Origin: Paenibacillus guangzhouensis
GTDB lineage: Bacteria > Bacillota > Bacilli > Paenibacillales > Paenibacillaceae
Length of the DNA: 64,000 nt
Direction: 5' to 3'
Assembly (NCBI RefSeq): GCF_009363075.1
Contig: NZ_CP045293.1
Coordinates: forward strand, 1,488,001 to 1,552,000
Positions 42,613 through 51,095 of this stretch are shown one piece after another (position 1 is the first letter of the stretch; every line of letters begins with the position of its first letter). Below the pieces are notes generated by a model. That model was not told where the DNA came from. It worked only from the letters and a program-made list of their open reading frames with translations, and searched no databases. Both the position numbers and the translations under genes were made by a program.

Positions 42613-42656
42613 AAGGAACATTTTAAATCTACAATCACGAATGGCTAGTTCGAAAA

Positions 42657-43437
42657 GTGCTTGAGAGCTACTTTTTCACAGATCCAATTCTTGAGTTCAT
42701 GAGGCACAACGAGAATTTGACATACAAAATAACAGACTGTGGCAATAACTGCTCCTTCTTGCTGCGGATCCATAAGCCAGTTACAGAAGGGTTGTTGGGC
42801 ATACAGCATACGCTGGAGGGGCTGGAATCCGAGAAGGCACTTTTGCAGGAGTTGGGTCGAAATCGTATGTTAGGGGTACAAATGCCCGTTGCGAATAGAT
42901 TCGTTGAATATGTATTGGGATGTTACTTGGAGGACAAGAATGCAACGATTTATGCAACGCTATTGGAGTGGATTGATGGGTATCACTCGAGCGAGCGCAA
43001 TCTAAAAGGATTTGCATAGATCCGTATATGGCTCGGAAAAAATCGATAATACGCTTGAGAAGCTGAGGCATGGCGTAGAAGTAGGCATATATACCATGGA
43101 ACATCACGGGATCATGTCCGAAGTGCTGGCTCAGGTGAAGAAATTCATGCGAGAACTGGACTCGCAGGAAGGAGCTTGGGGGTTAATTCATGCAGATATT
43201 CAACGGGGGAATATCGTTATCACTGAAAGTGGTGAGCCTTGTTTTATTGATTTTTGCCTATCCGGATTCGGTTATTACTTATTCGATATCGGGAGCGCAT
43301 CTACGAAATTTGAGGGCAAAAAGCGAGACATTTTTCTGAAAGGCTACACGTCAAAAGCTCCAGTTTCCAAGGATCACTTAAGATACGATAGGCGAAGAAG
43401 AATTAAGCTAACAGGACACAATAGCTTAAAAAACTAA
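42657..43437 (+). pseudogene. phosphotransferase (APH family), frameshifted and 3'-truncated
   Basis: First frame (GTG 42657) gives an N lobe (FMRHNENLTYKITD, FLLRIHKP) and stops at 43017. The next frame from about 43005 gives LIHADIQRGNIVI (HxDxxxxN) and CFIDFCLSGFG, the catalytic part. It then ends inside the dispersed repeat at 43407 (RRIKLTGHNSLKN), so the last helices of the enzyme are missing. A single indel near 43005 plus loss of the 3' end explain it. Confidence 0.85.
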
Positions 43438-43501
43438 AACGCGGCTGCCTGCATGGATCGGCAGCCGCGTTGTGCTATCTGGCAAGATAGCACAACGCGG
43501 C
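43407..43501. repeat. dispersed hairpin repeat copy with two competing stems
   Basis: Left part CTAACAGGACACAATAGCTT. Stem A CGCGGCTGCC (43440-43449) with GGCAGCCGCG (43460-43469). Stem B CGCGTTGTGCTATCT (43466-43480), loop GGCA, AGATAGCACAACGCG (43485-43499), perfect 15 bp. The stems share bases 43466-43469. Confidence 0.85.
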
Positions 43502-43775
43502 GAACGTGGCGCATCGAATGCCAGGCACGCCTTGAATATGGTTGGGAGCCGATATTTCCAACATGGCGTTCCGGGTTCTCACGAAGCCTTACTTCCCAAT
43601 AATCATTTGCCGTTTAGGAGAAAAACATATATTGTTTTACGTAAATGAGGACAGAGTGAGGGATTAAATTAATTCTAGCTGTCAGTTTCACCGAGGATCA
43701 GACGATGTTCGTTTTGATTCCAATATAGTGAAATGATTACCAGTACAACCATCCAATCAAAGTGAGATCAGCCTT
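43502..43775. other. intergenic region, no gene seen
   Basis: No frame with RBS and plausible product; AT-rich from 43610 on, leading into the YjcZ promoter. Confidence 0.5.
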
Positions 43776-43784
43776 CATAACATA
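43776..43784 (+). promoter_or_regulatory. sigma-E/K-like -10 element of third YjcZ gene
   Basis: CATAACATA, with the conserved GTGAGATCAGCCTT just upstream as at the 15933 locus. Confidence 0.5.
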
Positions 43785-43815
43785 TCGGGTACTCATTGAT
43801 AGGGAGGTGTCAAAA

Positions 43816-43926
43816 ATGTCCGAGTTACGTGGTGGTTTGTTTACAAATACAGCTACGATCCTTGTATTGTTCATCTTGTTAGTTATAGTCACGTGTGCAT
43901 GTACTGGTTTCGGTTTTGGTATCTAA
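43816..43926 (+). CDS. YjcZ-family sporulation protein, 36 aa
   Basis: MSELRGGLFTNTATILVLFI, then LLVIVTCACTGFGFGI. RBS AGGGAGGTG. Differs from the 15796 paralogue at a handful of residues, and its flanks are homologous from the promoter to the terminator. Single membrane helix; made late in sporulation by family analogy. Confidence 0.9.
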   Translation: MSELRGGLFTNTATILVLFILLVIVTCACTGFGFGI

Positions 43927-44020
43927 TAATGCCATTAGTTCAGTGAATAAATACTTGGACTAATTCAGGACACATTTAACACGCTCTTCATATAACTTTA
44001 GATCATACAGTCATCTCTTT

Positions 44021-44056
44021 AAAGCATGGTTGCCAACTTGTATGGCACTGTGCTTT
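44021..44056 (+). terminator. terminator after YjcZ gene
   Basis: AAAGCATGGTTGCCA with TGGCACTGTGCTTT and T-run; same hairpin as 15625-15663. Confidence 0.85.
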
Positions 44057-44104
44057 TTTAGTGCTTAAAAAGCCAACGAAGGGATTAGTGGTTATGTGCA
44101 TTAT

Positions 44105-44180
44105 GCTAACGGGACACTAAGGTTGAATGATATAGCGGCAGCTGGTGAAACGATCAGCTGCCGTTTTTATGTAACGGGTA
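44105..44180. repeat. dispersed hairpin repeat copy
   Basis: Left part CTAACGGGACACTAAGGTT; stem CGGCAGCTG (44136-44144) and CAGCTGCCG (44155-44163), then TTTTTAT; right flank GTAACGGGTAA. Confidence 0.8.
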
Positions 44181-44300
44181 ATATACCCGCCGAGCTGAGT
44201 GGAAAAACTTAGGGATACGGATCGTTGTGCCGACCGCTTAAAGCAGCTTCATTTTCTCTGAATCGAAACGGGTTACCGGTCGTACGGCTTCCATCCTGGG

Positions 44301-44966
44301 TCATACTTCGTACTCGTCGTGTAATCGCCACCACGTGTATGGAGGTGTTTGCGGCCACCCTTCAGGTGAATCCTCCCAATCCTCCTGCCGGCCGTAGGGC
44401 GTCAGATCGAGGAAATTGAAGTCGGCTCTGATCCTGTCTACACCGCGTGCTGTCGTATAATAGGTTCGAAACACGCTATGGTCATTATGGAGGAAGATAC
44501 TCAGACCAAATCCTTTGCCTGCACCGCAGTCGATATTGAAATTATCGCCGTTTGAAGAAAACCAAGGGATTGTCCAACCCATGCGCTTTCGAAAAAGTTC
44601 GATCTGTGTATAGGGTGCTGGCGAAACGAGAATGAAGGAAGTATCACGGGCGTGCAGATGGGATAGGTGGCCAATGTTGTCAATAAAGGATGAGCAGCCG
44701 CGGCAGTAATGATCGGATCCTGGGGCCATCATGAAATGATAGACGATGAGCTGCCGACGTCCGTCGAAAAGGTCAAGCAGGCACGCTGTGCCGTTCGGTC
44801 CCTCGAACACGTAATCTTTTTCAATTCGCACCATCGGCAGCCTTCTGCGCTCCGCGGCAAGTGCGTCCAACGCGCGGGTGAGTTCCTTTTCTTTGACGAG
44901 CAGTTTTTGACGAGCAATCTGCCACTCTTCTTCAGAAACGATCTGAGGCATTGAAAATATGCTCAT
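44301..44966 (-). CDS. DUF899 thioredoxin-like protein
   Basis: 221 residues from ATG 44966 (AGGAGG ten bases upstream; the ATG at 44975 lies too close to the RBS). DUF899 pattern: EKDYVFEGPNGTACLLDLFD, LIVYHFMMAP, then HYCRGCSSFIDNI with a CxxC redox pair in a thioredoxin-like fold, and the FNFLDLTPYGRQEDWEDSP end. Probably a thiol oxidoreductase; no established role. Divergent from the HxlR regulator at 45092. Confidence 0.85.
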   Translation of the reverse strand: MSIFSMPQIVSEEEWQIARQKLLVKEKELTRALDALAAERRRLPMVRIEKDYVFEGPNGTACLLDLFDGRRQLIVYHFMMAPGSDHYCRGCSSFIDNIGHLSHLHARDTSFILVSPAPYTQIELFRKRMGWTIPWFSSNGDNFNIDCGAGKGFGLSIFLHNDHSVFRTYYTTARGVDRIRADFNFLDLTPYGRQEDWEDSPEGWPQTPPYTWWRLHDEYEV

Positions 44967-45044
44967 GTAATCCATTCCTCCTTGTATGAATTGGAAATTT
45001 TAAACAGTCTATAATGATCTCAGTATACGATTATTACTTTTATA

Positions 45045-45075
45045 ATGCAAGTGAAATTGCTTTTGTTATGCAAGT
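45045..45075. promoter_or_regulatory. direct repeats in the DUF899/HxlR divergent promoter
   Basis: ATGCAAGT at 45045 and 45068 (23-bp period), each followed by ATTGC; a third related TTGCACTTAT lies in opposite orientation at 45084. Possible HxlR binding region. Confidence 0.35.
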
Positions 45076-45091
45076 ATGATAAATTGCACTT

Positions 45092-45553
45092 ATGAAACGT
45101 TCAGATCCTAAATCACACTGCCCAATTAATTTTTCTCTAGAGGCTTTTGGCGATAACTGGTCATTGCTGATTCTCCGAGACATCGTATATTTTGGAAAGA
45201 ACACCTACGGGGAGTTCATAGAGTCTGAAGAGAGAATTTCATCAAATATACTGGCCAGCCGACTTGCTCATTTAGAGTTGAAAGGCATTCTCGTTAAAAA
45301 AACCCACGCTACAGATAAGCGCAAAGAGGTTTATTTTCTTACAAACAAAGGACTGGATTTAATACCAATATTGCTTGAGTTAGCCGGTTGGGGCGCCCAG
45401 TACGACCCCGAGACCGATGCGCCACAGAATTGGATTTCCGCGGTGAAAGCCGATCGAGAATCGATGATAAAACTTATTCGCGATACTGTTCGCAACGGCG
45501 GGTCCATTTTTTCTGGTCCCGATAGTGTTGTCAGTAAATTAGCTATCACTTAA
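45092..45553 (+). CDS. HxlR-family transcriptional regulator
   Basis: 153 residues. Cys-containing N-terminus (SHCPINFSLEAFGDNWSLLI), HTH ERISSNILASRLAHLELKGI and wing ATDKRKEVYFLTNKG. The early Cys is the sort used for redox or electrophile sensing in this family (as in YodB and HypR). Divergent from the CxxC DUF899 gene, which it probably controls. No clear RBS at the ATG, so the transcript may be near-leaderless. Confidence 0.85.
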   Translation: MKRSDPKSHCPINFSLEAFGDNWSLLILRDIVYFGKNTYGEFIESEERISSNILASRLAHLELKGILVKKTHATDKRKEVYFLTNKGLDLIPILLELAGWGAQYDPETDAPQNWISAVKADRESMIKLIRDTVRNGGSIFSGPDSVVSKLAIT

Positions 45554-45619
45554 AGGAAACGATTGTGAAGTGAACAAGAGCAGGTGCTGTGGCGGCATAC
45601 AGATTGATAGAATATTTCA

Positions 45620-45642
45620 AAAGGACCATTCTTTGGTCCTTT
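45620..45642 (+). terminator. terminator after HxlR gene
   Basis: AAAGGACCA (45620-45628) and TGGTCCTTT (45634-45642). Confidence 0.75.
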
Positions 45643-45651
45643 CTGATTGTT

Positions 45652-45732
45652 CTAACGGGACACGATAGCTTAATAAATAACTAAAACACGGCTGCTGGCA
45701 TCGATCGGCAGCCGTGTTGCGCTAGCGGGCAG
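45652..45732. repeat. dispersed hairpin repeat copy
   Basis: CTAACGGGACACGATAGCTT, AT spacer, stem AACACGGCTGC (45685-45695) and GCAGCCGTGTT (45708-45718), right flank GCGCTAGCGGGCAG. The most complete copy. Confidence 0.9.
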
Positions 45733-45820
45733 ATTTATATAGCTATGTATTAAAAGGAATTCATTTATTTACATCGAACAAACAATGATAATGAAAGAGC
45801 TAATAAAAAGGGGTGAACAA

Positions 45821-46309
45821 ATGAATAAAGAAATTATTATTAATGAGAAATTAAGTATAATCGAATGGTCAAATTCTTTGAAAAACATATCAAATGAACT
45901 GTGGTTCAAGGCATTTCATGATGGATCATGGGGCACTGCTGACGTCATATCCCATTTTATATCCTGGGACCAATTTATAATTGATAATCGGATACCATAC
46001 ATACTGAAAGGTGAGAGTCCTCCTAATATAAGTGTAAATGTTGAGATGATTAACAAAGGAGCAATTAACTATGCAAGATCAGGTATAATGAAAGAAGAGC
46101 TAATCAATAAGTTTATCTCTGTCCGCAAAGAGTTAGTGTCCATTATAGCTGCTATTCCAGCTGAGAAATTCAACCTGCCGTTTCCAGGAAAAGAGCATAT
46201 GACTCTAAATGAATATTTTGTTGGTATGGTAAACCATGATTTAAAACACAAAGAGCAGATACTCTCTTTTTTAAAGAACGAAGAGATGAAATTCATCCTT
46301 ATTCAATAA
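45821..46309 (+). CDS. DinB/DfsB-like four-helix protein
   Basis: 162 residues from ATG 45821 (AAAGGGGTG upstream). DinB-superfamily pattern: LWFKAFHDGSWGTADVISHF (His of first site), and VNHDLKHKEQIL (HxxxH) near the end, together three His for a metal ion. Members include thiol transferases (bacillithiol-dependent) and unknown proteins. Monocistronic. Confidence 0.7.
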   Translation: MNKEIIINEKLSIIEWSNSLKNISNELWFKAFHDGSWGTADVISHFISWDQFIIDNRIPYILKGESPPNISVNVEMINKGAINYARSGIMKEELINKFISVRKELVSIIAAIPAEKFNLPFPGKEHMTLNEYFVGMVNHDLKHKEQILSFLKNEEMKFILIQ

Positions 46310-46336
46310 TTGGGGGTATATGGTACAACCTACGCT

Positions 46337-46370
46337 AAAATGGATTGAGGAATTTCCTCAATCCATTTTT
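46337..46370. terminator. bidirectional terminator
   Basis: AAAATGGATTGAGG and CCTCAATCCATTTTT, between the convergent DinB-like and SDR genes. Confidence 0.85.
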
Positions 46371-46381
46371 AAAAGTGAATC

Positions 46382-47179
46382 TTAAAACACGCTGCGTACT
46401 AGTCCTCCATCAATCCGGTAGGCGGAACCGTTAATGGCTGAGGAAAGAGGGCTGCTTAAGAAGGTAACAAGGTTAGCTATTTCTTCTGGCCGAATAAGCC
46501 TTTGAATGATGGATGTTGGCCGATTCTCTCTCATAAATCGTTTCTCAGTTTCTTCTACAGTCATTTTTTCATTAGGATAGAGCGTTTTTAACCAGGCCTC
46601 CACGCCTTCAGTTAATGTGGAACCAGGCATAACGGTATTGACCGTTACATTCGTTCCTTTGGCCAGCTCGGCTAGGCTCCGGGAAATCGAGAGCTGCATC
46701 GTCTTGGTTGCACTATAATGAGCCATTTCTTGCGAAGGCATGATGGCTGCCTCGCTGGCAATAAAGATGACTCGACCTTCATTATTTTTTTGAATCATTC
46801 GGTTCAGGTAGTGGCGGGAGAGCCTAACACCACTCATAATGTTGACCTCGAAGAACCTAAACCAATCTTCATCCGGAATATTGAAATATTCAGCTGCCTC
46901 GAATATGCCGAGGTTGTTAATTAAAATGTCAACGTCAGCATATTTCTCAATCACCTGTTGACATCCTTGATCTGTACCTAGATCCGCTACGACGGATTCA
47001 AGTCGAGCGCCGGCATACTGGCCTTGGATATCTTGGATCGTATTCATTACTTTTTCTTCACTGCGCCCATTAATAAGTACGTTGGCGCCTTCCGCCGCTA
47101 ATGATGCGGCGATCGCTTTTCCGATTCCTGCCGTAGACCCCGTAACTAGTGCTGTTTTTCCTTGTAAATGAAGTTGCAC
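46382..47179 (-). CDS. short-chain dehydrogenase/reductase (SDR)
   Basis: 265 residues. Cofactor loop TGSTAGIG (TGxxxGIG), NNLGI motif (NNxG), active-site Ser in FIASEAA and YSATK (YxxxK): all catalytic residues present. Last gene of the minus-strand operon that begins with an MFS exporter at 50791. Substrate unknown; could reduce carbonyls made by the LLM oxidoreductase. Confidence 0.9.
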   Translation of the reverse strand: MQLHLQGKTALVTGSTAGIGKAIAASLAAEGANVLINGRSEEKVMNTIQDIQGQYAGARLESVVADLGTDQGCQQVIEKYADVDILINNLGIFEAAEYFNIPDEDWFRFFEVNIMSGVRLSRHYLNRMIQKNNEGRVIFIASEAAIMPSQEMAHYSATKTMQLSISRSLAELAKGTNVTVNTVMPGSTLTEGVEAWLKTLYPNEKMTVEETEKRFMRENRPTSIIQRLIRPEEIANLVTFLSSPLSSAINGSAYRIDGGLVRSVF

Positions 47180-47222
47180 GCTTATTCCTCCAAGTATTTT
47201 AATATGGATTTTAACCGTAATG

Positions 47223-47698
47223 TTATGAGTAGGTTCGACTTTTTGAAAGGAAGTCTGTATCCGCTCCCGTCACACCGCTTTGTCCCCAGTTGCCAGGGAT
47301 CATTTCTCGGATGACAATAAGAACTTTATCGAGAGGCGCACGGGTGAAATTAGCGATAAGCAGAGTTAGACCATGAACCCATCTATCTTTCGTAGCTTGG
47401 TCGAATGGTTCCATATATCAATGGTGACGACAGCCATCCCATTGATATCGTCAGCATGGTTATGATAGGACTCTCTAGTTGCCCAATCGGTAACTCGGCT
47501 ATCTCGGGCAAAATTGGGGTCAGATGCAGCAGATCCTGCTTTTCCCCAGTTCTCTTTTTTAAGTTCTTGTATCAACACTTGTATTTTGTCAGGGACAATT
47601 TGTAATTCTTGAGTCGTTAATTCTGTTATCTTATAGATGAGTTCTTTTTTCTGCACTTTGGTCATGGTTGGCCATGTATTCAGTGTAATTAATGGCAT
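47223..47698 (-). pseudogene. two-domain tautomerase with internal frameshift
   Basis: Frame 1 from ATG 47698 gives a first 4-oxalocrotonate tautomerase-like domain starting with catalytic Pro (MPLITLNTWPTMTKVQKKEL), up to AVVTIDIW. The second domain (MEPFDQATKDRWVHGLTLLI, MIPGNWGQSGVTGADTDFLS) lies in another frame from about 47412. Both domains carry the ENWGKAG/GNWGQSG string, so they are tandem copies. One indel at the TATATGG around 47410 restores a single protein of about 157 residues. As read only the first domain is made. Confidence 0.8.
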
Positions 47699-47725
47699 GT
47701 TGATTACCTCCTCTTTGATTCGTAA

Positions 47726-48202
47726 TTACTTGTTTAATATAGAGCGCAAAGCTTTAACGATTAATTCGTGATCTTCTTCGGATGTTAAACCGGATACCGT
47801 GATGATCCCAATAATCCCGCTTCCTTGCACTACGATGGGAAAACCGCCACCATACGGTCCGTAAATCGAGGCATCCAAAAGATTTCTATCATTATAAGTG
47901 ATGCCGGTTTTTGCTCCTTCGAGTTCAAGATAATAGGAGCTATGATTACTTAGCGACACGACCCGACGTTTGCGTTCAAGCCATTCGTTATTTACCTGAG
48001 TTGTTCCTGTCATCATATAGTGGAATACTTGTACACCATGATTCGTGATATCTATAGCAATCGATTGTCCTGCTTTCTTCGCCAAATCGATTATTTTTAA
48101 CCCTAATTCAAGTGCATCTTCATTCGTAAAGGAGGCGTATTGCAACGTTTCCTCTTCCTGTATTACCATTTCCAATTTTTGATCAAAAGATTCGATACTC
48201 AT
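47726..48202 (-). CDS. GlcG/HbpS- or UPF0303-like protein
   Basis: 158 residues from ATG 48202 (GAGGTG upstream). YGPYGGGFPIVVQGSGIIGI and the ISVSG-like IITVSGLTSEEDHELIVKAL end match the heme-degrading/UPF0303 (YBR137W-like) group of the GlcG/HbpS fold. Binding of heme or a small flavin-like ligand is reported for relatives; here unproven. Part of the HxlR-linked operon. Confidence 0.75.
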   Translation of the reverse strand: MSIESFDQKLEMVIQEEETLQYASFTNEDALELGLKIIDLAKKAGQSIAIDITNHGVQVFHYMMTGTTQVNNEWLERKRRVVSLSNHSSYYLELEGAKTGITYNDRNLLDASIYGPYGGGFPIVVQGSGIIGIITVSGLTSEEDHELIVKALRSILNK

Positions 48203-48221
48203 ATCAATCACCTCAGGTGTA

Positions 48222-48605
48222 TTAGGATGTAATTTTCTCTTCAGAGAATCTTCTTTCTAGTTCTTCTGTATTTAGTAATACATCTTCTCGATGGGGATAT
48301 TTATTATCAATATGTCTTTCTCCCCATGTGCACAATGAGTCTAAAATGTCTGAAAGGCTCAATCCATACTCTGTTAGTGAATATTCAACTCTAGGTGGAA
48401 CTTGATTATAAATTTCTCTACGAATGATCCCATCGTTCTCAAGTTCCCGTAATTGTTGTGTGAGCATTTTTTGTGTAATCCCAGGCATCAAGCGCTTGAG
48501 TTGCCCCGTTCGTCTTGTCCCTTTCGTTAAATAACATAAAATAACGACCTTCCATTTTCCCCCAATGACCTCTAAAGCAGCTTCTACAGGAATATTATAT
48601 TTCAT
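48222..48605 (-). CDS. HxlR-family transcriptional regulator
   Basis: 127 residues from ATG 48605 (GGAGG 11 bases upstream; a GTG at 48632 is possible but overlaps the previous gene). HxlR pattern: VIGGKWKVVILCYLTKGTRR, GITQKMLTQQLRELENDGII, PRVEYSLTEYG. A Cys in the first helix (ILCYL) is a potential redox sensor. Embedded within the operon it probably controls through operators at 50886-51019. Confidence 0.9.
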   Translation of the reverse strand: MKYNIPVEAALEVIGGKWKVVILCYLTKGTRRTGQLKRLMPGITQKMLTQQLRELENDGIIRREIYNQVPPRVEYSLTEYGLSLSDILDSLCTWGERHIDNKYPHREDVLLNTEELERRFSEEKITS

Positions 48606-48624
48606 TATATTGACTTCCTCCTTT

Positions 48625-49584
48625 TCAGACACTGATTTTATGTGGTGGGAAATGCTGCAATACGTATTCTCCTAGTTCATGAATGACCTCATCAGCTGGT
48701 CGAGGACTGTCAAATAAAGCAAAAAAGAGATGATTAACGCCAATCTTTCTGTATAAATGAAGAAGCTCAATCAATTTATTGCGTCCGACCCGAAAACCTA
48801 GCCGAATGGGGGTTGCGTATTCATCAGGGTCTTCCGCCAAATCAAGATGCATGGGCATGCTGAAAGGTCGAAATACGGATTGATTTTGGCGAGAAGCTGA
48901 TTCTCGCCATGCATGGATAGCATCTATCTGTCTTCCGGGTGCCTGTGGGTAATACATCCATCCGTCACCGTTCAATCCAATCCAATCCAAATCTTGCTGG
49001 GCAAATCCGGTTATCAATGTGGGGATTTTCTGTTTTAGTTTCGGTACGAGTGTCGCTTGTTCGATAACCCCATAACGTGAGTCGATTGATGGAAAAGACT
49101 CATAAAGTGCCTTTTCGAGATAGGATAATGCTTCTCGGAACTGAGCGCCTCGACTCGGATGGTCGACTCCAAGCCCTTTGAAATCAGCCCGCCGATCTCC
49201 TGAAGAAACACCCATGATCAGTCTTTCGGGAAATAGTGCTTCGATCGTGGCAACTTCTTTAGCCAGCCTTAGTGGATGACGCAAAGGGAGTACCAACGCA
49301 GATGTTCCAAGAGCGATTTGTTTCGTCTGGCTGAGCAAATGTGTCCCGTAAATCAAAATATCATAAATTTGACCGACTGCAGGATCTCCGAAATTCGGAT
49401 CGTCTAGTATCACATCTCTGAGCCACAGCGTTGTAAATCCGTATGTCTCAGCAGCTTGTGCTAACTCTATTTGGCGAGCCATCGTCGGCGTTTCCATATT
49501 ATAGTTTTCTAATGGAATATGGAGTCCAAGTGTTAATTCGCCTTCTCTGAATGTTCTTTGGTAAGTTTGATGATACTCAAACAT
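48625..49584 (-). CDS. luciferase-like (LLM) flavin-dependent oxidoreductase
   Basis: 319 residues with the TIM-barrel pattern of LLM class enzymes: RQIELAQAAETYGFTTLWLR, GTSALVLPLRHPLRLAKEVA and RLIMGVSSGDRRADFKGLGV. Reduced flavin-dependent monooxygenase on an unknown substrate. Second gene of the operon, 17 bp after the MFS gene; short spacing to the HxlR gene. Confidence 0.9.
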   Translation of the reverse strand: MFEYHQTYQRTFREGELTLGLHIPLENYNMETPTMARQIELAQAAETYGFTTLWLRDVILDDPNFGDPAVGQIYDILIYGTHLLSQTKQIALGTSALVLPLRHPLRLAKEVATIEALFPERLIMGVSSGDRRADFKGLGVDHPSRGAQFREALSYLEKALYESFPSIDSRYGVIEQATLVPKLKQKIPTLITGFAQQDLDWIGLNGDGWMYYPQAPGRQIDAIHAWRESASRQNQSVFRPFSMPMHLDLAEDPDEYATPIRLGFRVGRNKLIELLHLYRKIGVNHLFFALFDSPRPADEVIHELGEYVLQHFPPHKISV

Positions 49585-49600
49585 GTGAACGATCCCTCCA

Positions 49601-50791
49601 TTATTTTTTTTCTAGTTTGGCAGAAATACCTGTGAGTATGATTGCTAGGATAACCATTAGCGCACCGATCCAAGGCGTATGCACCAGCCCCATCGATCCT
49701 ATGACAACCCCGCCGATGACCGAACCCACTGCAATACCGATGTTGAATGCTGCAATATTAATCGCTGAAGCAACGTCTACAGCTGAAGGTACGTATTTTT
49801 CGGCAAGTTGAACAATATATAATTGCAGACCTGGTACGTTCATGAAAGCAAGCAGTCCCATTAAGATAACGCCAATGATACCTGCCACTTTATATGGTGC
49901 AAGGAATGTCAAAAGGATTAGAACTGCCGCTTGAACAATAAACATCCAGAATAAAGCACGAATCGGATTCTTGTTAGCAAATTTCCCTCCAATGGAGTTA
50001 CCTAATGCGACAGCAGCACCATAAGCGATTAAGATGATATTAATCATCCCTTGGCTTACTCCGGTCACATCGTGAAGGAGTGGCGTTAAATACGTAAAAG
50101 CGACAAATGTGCCTCCGTAACCGAGTGCCGTAATCAAAAAGCCCAAAATCAATCTTCCATTTGTGAGCAATCGGAACATATCAGAGAACTTGGCAGGAGG
50201 AGATTGTTTCAGATTTTTAGGGATCAATATGGCGCTAGAAATGATTGCAATAACACCGAACAGTGCAACACACCAAAATGTCGCTCTCCAGCTAAAGGCT
50301 TGTCCGATATATGTTCCCAAAGGAACACCCGTAACAATAGCGATCGTCAGACCAGTGAACATGAGTGCAATTGCACTACCTTTTTTTCCTGGAGGGACTA
50401 ACTGAACAGCGATTGTCGATCCGATGGAGAAAAAGACACCATGAGAAAATGCTGTGACAAAACGTGCAATGAGAAGTACTTCAAATGACTGTGAAAGTGC
50501 AGCGACAGCATTACCGATAATAAAGACGACCATCAAAGACATGAGCAGTGACTTGCGACTCATTCGGTTGGTTAGTGCTGTGAGTATAGGAGCTCCTACA
50601 GCAACTCCAAGCGCATAACCTGAGATAAGAAGGCCAGCTAAAGTGATACTGATATTTAAATCATTCGAGATGGATGAAAGTAGACCCACAGGAACAAACT
50701 CCGTTGTTCCAATGCCGAATGCACTTATAGCGAGGGCAAGCAGCCCGTAGGTACCTGACTTTGGCGCTGATTTTGAAATCGTATGATTCAT
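49601..50791 (-). CDS. MFS exporter, DHA1 (AraJ/YdhP-like)
   Basis: 396 residues, twelve membrane segments. GIGTTEFVPVGLLSSISNDL in helix 1 and GVPLGTYIGQAFSWR in helix 5 are characteristic of AraJ/YdhP/NepI-type exporters. First gene of the operon; its promoter lies in the 50792-51095 region with several palindromes. Likely exports the compound acted on by the enzymes behind it. Confidence 0.85.
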   Translation of the reverse strand: MNHTISKSAPKSGTYGLLALAISAFGIGTTEFVPVGLLSSISNDLNISITLAGLLISGYALGVAVGAPILTALTNRMSRKSLLMSLMVVFIIGNAVAALSQSFEVLLIARFVTAFSHGVFFSIGSTIAVQLVPPGKKGSAIALMFTGLTIAIVTGVPLGTYIGQAFSWRATFWCVALFGVIAIISSAILIPKNLKQSPPAKFSDMFRLLTNGRLILGFLITALGYGGTFVAFTYLTPLLHDVTGVSQGMINIILIAYGAAVALGNSIGGKFANKNPIRALFWMFIVQAAVLILLTFLAPYKVAGIIGVILMGLLAFMNVPGLQLYIVQLAEKYVPSAVDVASAINIAAFNIGIAVGSVIGGVVIGSMGLVHTPWIGALMVILAIILTGISAKLEKK

Positions 50792-50885
50792 AATTCCTCC
50801 TGAAGTTAATTTATTATGAATTGAAGTAAGCTTAAGTGTCCTTCACTTCATGAATGCTAGTATAAGACTGTTAAATCAATCTGAT

Positions 50886-51019
50886 AAGTACGTACTTTTT
50901 AGGTATATAGGTACTTAAAAGTGCCTATAGAGGGGGGAGGGGTGTTGAAAAAAAAGTTCCAGATTGAAAAGGCATAAGGCACTTTTTAGTACCTATAGCA
51001 CAAAAAAGTACGTACTTTT
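50886..51019. promoter_or_regulatory. cluster of palindromic operators between divergent MFS operon and aldo/keto reductase
   Basis: Type A AAGTACGTACTT at 50886-50897 and again at 51006-51017 (inside a 16-bp palindrome). Type B near-palindromes: ATAGGTACTT-AA-AAGTGCCTAT (50907-50928) and GGCACTTTTTAGTACC (50978-50993). Both types recur before the tandem reductases (54154-54193). HxlR regulators bind such short palindromes as dimers. Confidence 0.7.
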
Positions 51020-51095
51020 ATTCTGTATTGTCCTGTAACATAATATATTTTGCCGGCGAGGTTAAGGCAGACTTTTAGTTTAGGAGGAATTAACA

